A stretch of DNA of 8,183 nucleotides from CAZXDS01 sp964639525 (GTDB lineage: Bacteria > Bacteroidota > Ignavibacteria > Ignavibacteriales > Melioribacteraceae): positions 1 through 8,183 of the forward strand of contig CAZXDS010000155.1 of NCBI GenBank assembly GCA_964639525.1, given 5' to 3'. A program made the translations under genes and the position numbers. This document shows, one piece after another, positions 5,784-8,183 of this stretch. Numbering within the stretch: position 1 is the first letter of the stretch; every line of letters starts with the position of its first letter. Under the pieces are notes generated by a model that ran no database searches, was not told the DNA's origin, and worked only from the letters and a program-made list of their open reading frames with translations.

Positions 5784-8182
5784 AAGATTATCCGGTAATA
5801 AAATTAACTCTTTATCTAATTATCGGAATAATCGGAGGGAAACTTTTTCCATTAGAAATTTGCCTGTTAACTTTTGGAATTTTTCTATTTTTACTTCTTA
5901 TTTCAACACTTCCGTTTTATTTAAAGCATTTGAAGAAATTACGTTTTGTAAGTTCAAATTTTTTCATTCCGTTGTTAATTGTTTTTATCGGTGCAATATC
6001 ATTTTCGGTTGCACAGTCGGATAAACCGGATTACCCGTTTGATAATACAAGATTACGAAATACTACGGTAATTGGGCAGGTGAAGTCTATTGAATTAATC
6101 AGGAAAAATTCATTTAGACTTAAATTAGAAACCGAAGAAATCATTTGCAAAGATAGCATAGCTAAAACAGGGCTAAATATTTTATGTAAAGTAAAGGATA
6201 AAAATCCGAAGAAATTAATGCAGCTTTTCTCCGAATTGAAAATCGGAAATAGAGTAAAAATAATTGGAACACTTTATAAAGCAAACGACAAAAGGAATCC
6301 CGGAGATTTTGACTATAACCATTATTTAAAACAGAAGGGTATTTCCGCATTGTTTTCAGTTCAACATTCCAATAACATCAGTGTGATAAGCAGCGAGATT
6401 GATTATTTTGCAAATTCGGTTTTCACTTTGCGAAAAAACATCAATTCAATAATTGAAAGATTATACGCACCGAAAGCTGCAGCTTTGCTTCGCGGGTTAC
6501 TTCTTGCCGATAGAGGCGAAATAGAATCGCAGACAAAAACATATTTTGTCAATGCGGGAGTTGTGCATGTCTTGGCTGTTTCAGGACTTCACGTTGGATT
6601 TATTGTTTTAATTGTGCTCACTTTATTAAGTCGTTTCAATATTTTTGTTCGCTATGTGCTTACGATTTTTGCCGTAATATTTTTTATGATTCTAACGAAC
6701 GGACCGCCGTCTGTTGTGCGGGCTTCAATAATGGCAATAATATTAATAGTTTCGATTTTAAGTAATCGCCAATACAACGCTTTAAACTCACTGGCTCTTG
6801 CAGCATTTATTATATTGATATTTGCTCCAGCGCAGCTTTTCCAGCCCGGATTTGAACTGTCGTTTTCAGCGGTTTTATCAATTATTATTTTATTCCCGAT
6901 TTTTAGAAAGTGGTTGACAGATATTGGGATTGAAAATAAAATATTAAAATGGTTACTTTTGTTTATCAGCGTTTCATTTACAGCACAGATCGGCACACTG
7001 CCGTTTACTTTGGCTTTTTTTCACAAACTATCAATCGCAGCATTATTTGCTAACCTTTTTGTAATTCCGTTAATCGGCGTAATCGTCGCATTGGGAATAT
7101 TGACAACAGTAATTGGAGTTGCACCTAATATTATTGCGGTTATTTACGCAGCCGCAAACAATTTAATTATTGATATTCTGTTCAGCTTCGTTTCATATAT
7201 TGGAAGTCTCAACTATTCATATTTAAATATTATAAACTTTACATTTTATGACTCTATAATTTACTACACAGTCTTAATTATGCTGATATATTTTTTCGGA
7301 AAGTTCGTTCATTTGCGGGCTAAATTAATGCTGATGTTACTTCTTTTTTGTAATGCTATTGTTTTGCTTCCATTGGATAATGAGAGTTTGCTCGCCGAAG
7401 GCAAACTTTCTATTATGGCAATTGATATCGGGCAAGGTGACGGTTTTCTAATTAAATTTCCCAACGGTAAAACCGCTATGGTTGATGCGGGAAACGCAAC
7501 ACCGTATCGTGATAATGGAAGAGTTGTTATTGAGCCTGTTCTAAAATATGCAGGAATTAGTAAAATAAATTACGGATTTGTTTCCCACATTGATGCTGAT
7601 CATTACAAAGGTTATCTATCATTAATAAAGGATGGCTTTGTTGATACGGTTTTTAAACCGATTTTAGATCCGAACTTAGGAAAGGATGTTCGTTTTGAAA
7701 ACTTTGTGAGTGCGAAGTCAATCCCAATAAAATATTATTCCCACCAAAAAATAATGGTTGGAAATTGCCGTGTGTATATTTTAAATGATACGACAGATAC
7801 TTCTTTTTTACCTAAAGATACAAATGATAAAAGCGGAATAATTAAAATAGTGTATGGGAATTTCTCCGTGCTGTTTGTCGGCGATGCGGAAAAAAGAACT
7901 GAGAAATATTATATTTCAAAATACGGTAACTTTTTAAAAAGCAGCATATTAAAAGTCGGACATCATGGAAGCAAATCAAGTTCTTCCTTTCAATTTCTTA
8001 GTAAAGTAAAACCGGAGTACGGAATAATTTCCGTAGGTCTGCACAATAAATTTCATCATCCTTCACCGAGTGTAATTGAAAGACTTAATCAAATGAAAAT
8101 TAAAATTCATCGTACAGATAGGGAAGGAGCAGTAATTTTTCAAAGTGATGGAACGAGTTATAAGTTTATTGATTGGAAATAA
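5780..8182 (+). CDS. comEC: ComEC/Rec2-family DNA internalisation channel with C-terminal metallo-beta-lactamase-fold domain
   Basis: ComEC is the inner-membrane channel that brings single-stranded DNA into the cytoplasm during natural transformation. At 800 aa the protein is full length with the three expected parts. Residues 1-80 hold hydrophobic segments, followed by the OB-like DUF4131 region (about 85-200) ending in NPGDFDYNHYLKQKGI (173-188). The polytopic Competence domain (about 230-530) carries HVLAVSGLHVG (263-273), GPPSVVRASIM (308-318) and PGFELSFSAVLS (356-367). The C-terminal metallo-beta-lactamase-fold domain (about 540-800) has DIGQGDG (549-555), VDAGN (568-572), the metal motif HIDADH (603-608), GD at 701-702, GHHGS (727-731) and HHPS (759-762). 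These suggest an intact metal site for degrading the non-transported strand; that role is known for the family and inferred here. It starts within the stop of the preceding metalloenzyme gene without its own ribosome site. No other competence gene is in the window, so whether the cell is transformable cannot be judged. Confidence 0.95.
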   Translation: MKDYPVIKLTLYLIIGIIGGKLFPLEICLLTFGIFLFLLLISTLPFYLKHLKKLRFVSSNFFIPLLIVFIGAISFSVAQSDKPDYPFDNTRLRNTTVIGQVKSIELIRKNSFRLKLETEEIICKDSIAKTGLNILCKVKDKNPKKLMQLFSELKIGNRVKIIGTLYKANDKRNPGDFDYNHYLKQKGISALFSVQHSNNISVISSEIDYFANSVFTLRKNINSIIERLYAPKAAALLRGLLLADRGEIESQTKTYFVNAGVVHVLAVSGLHVGFIVLIVLTLLSRFNIFVRYVLTIFAVIFFMILTNGPPSVVRASIMAIILIVSILSNRQYNALNSLALAAFIILIFAPAQLFQPGFELSFSAVLSIIILFPIFRKWLTDIGIENKILKWLLLFISVSFTAQIGTLPFTLAFFHKLSIAALFANLFVIPLIGVIVALGILTTVIGVAPNIIAVIYAAANNLIIDILFSFVSYIGSLNYSYLNIINFTFYDSIIYYTVLIMLIYFFGKFVHLRAKLMLMLLLFCNAIVLLPLDNESLLAEGKLSIMAIDIGQGDGFLIKFPNGKTAMVDAGNATPYRDNGRVVIEPVLKYAGISKINYGFVSHIDADHYKGYLSLIKDGFVDTVFKPILDPNLGKDVRFENFVSAKSIPIKYYSHQKIMVGNCRVYILNDTTDTSFLPKDTNDKSGIIKIVYGNFSVLFVGDAEKRTEKYYISKYGNFLKSSILKVGHHGSKSSSSFQFLSKVKPEYGIISVGLHNKFHHPSPSVIERLNQMKIKIHRTDREGAVIFQSDGTSYKFIDWK

Positions 8183-8183
8183 A

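Noticed and set aside
6652..6996. 114-codon open frame on the - strand within comEC
   Set aside because: It is antisense to the polytopic Competence domain, has no recognisable motifs, and comEC is intact and well conserved through this region.
7586..7606. HIDADH in place of the HxHxDH metal motif in ComEC, considered as loss of the nuclease site
   Set aside because: An HxDxDH form is common in ComEC C-terminal domains, and the other metal-site motifs (VDAGN, GD, GHHGS) are present.

Overview
This 8.2 kb window reads as an ordinary AT-rich bacterial chromosome segment (about one third G+C by eye). All five genes lie on the + strand, all are intact, and they are separated by short intergenic gaps. 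Strong Shine-Dalgarno sequences are mostly missing. Octamer/decamer palindromic repeats sit between genes, and the proteins look like those of the Bacteroidota/Chlorobi/Ignavibacteria group. I suggest a member of that superphylum, possibly Ignavibacteria-like. This is an inference from style and not from a marker gene.

Layout. Positions 1-106 hold a GC-richer imperfect palindrome built from 8-bp units. It is followed directly by a 1062-residue RND-family inner-membrane efflux transporter (107-3295, TTG start) whose adaptor and outer-membrane partners are not in the window. A 104-bp gap contains at most a weak terminator-like hairpin. Next is a two-gene translational unit joined by a 4-bp ATGA overlap: prmC (release factor glutamine methyltransferase, 3400-4254) and dtd (D-aminoacyl-tRNA deacylase, 4251-4706). 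Both act on translation fidelity or termination. A 174-bp gap follows, half of it filled by a second palindromic repeat built from about 10-bp CTTTGTG units. Then comes a second ATGA-coupled pair: a compact alkaline-phosphatase-superfamily metalloenzyme (4881-5783), with the full phosphomutase-type metal ligand set but a reduced cap region, and a full-length ComEC/Rec2 DNA-uptake channel (5780-8182) that ends one base before the window does.

I found no prophage, transposase, CRISPR array, RNA gene or obvious defence system. The points most worth a second look are the two intergenic palindromic repeats with a shared CTTTGYG core but different unit periods, the charge-balanced double substitution in the RND proton relay, the unassigned metalloenzyme coupled to comEC, and a four-codon upstream reading frame overlapping the metalloenzyme start. 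I do not see strong evidence for a wholly new biological system here.
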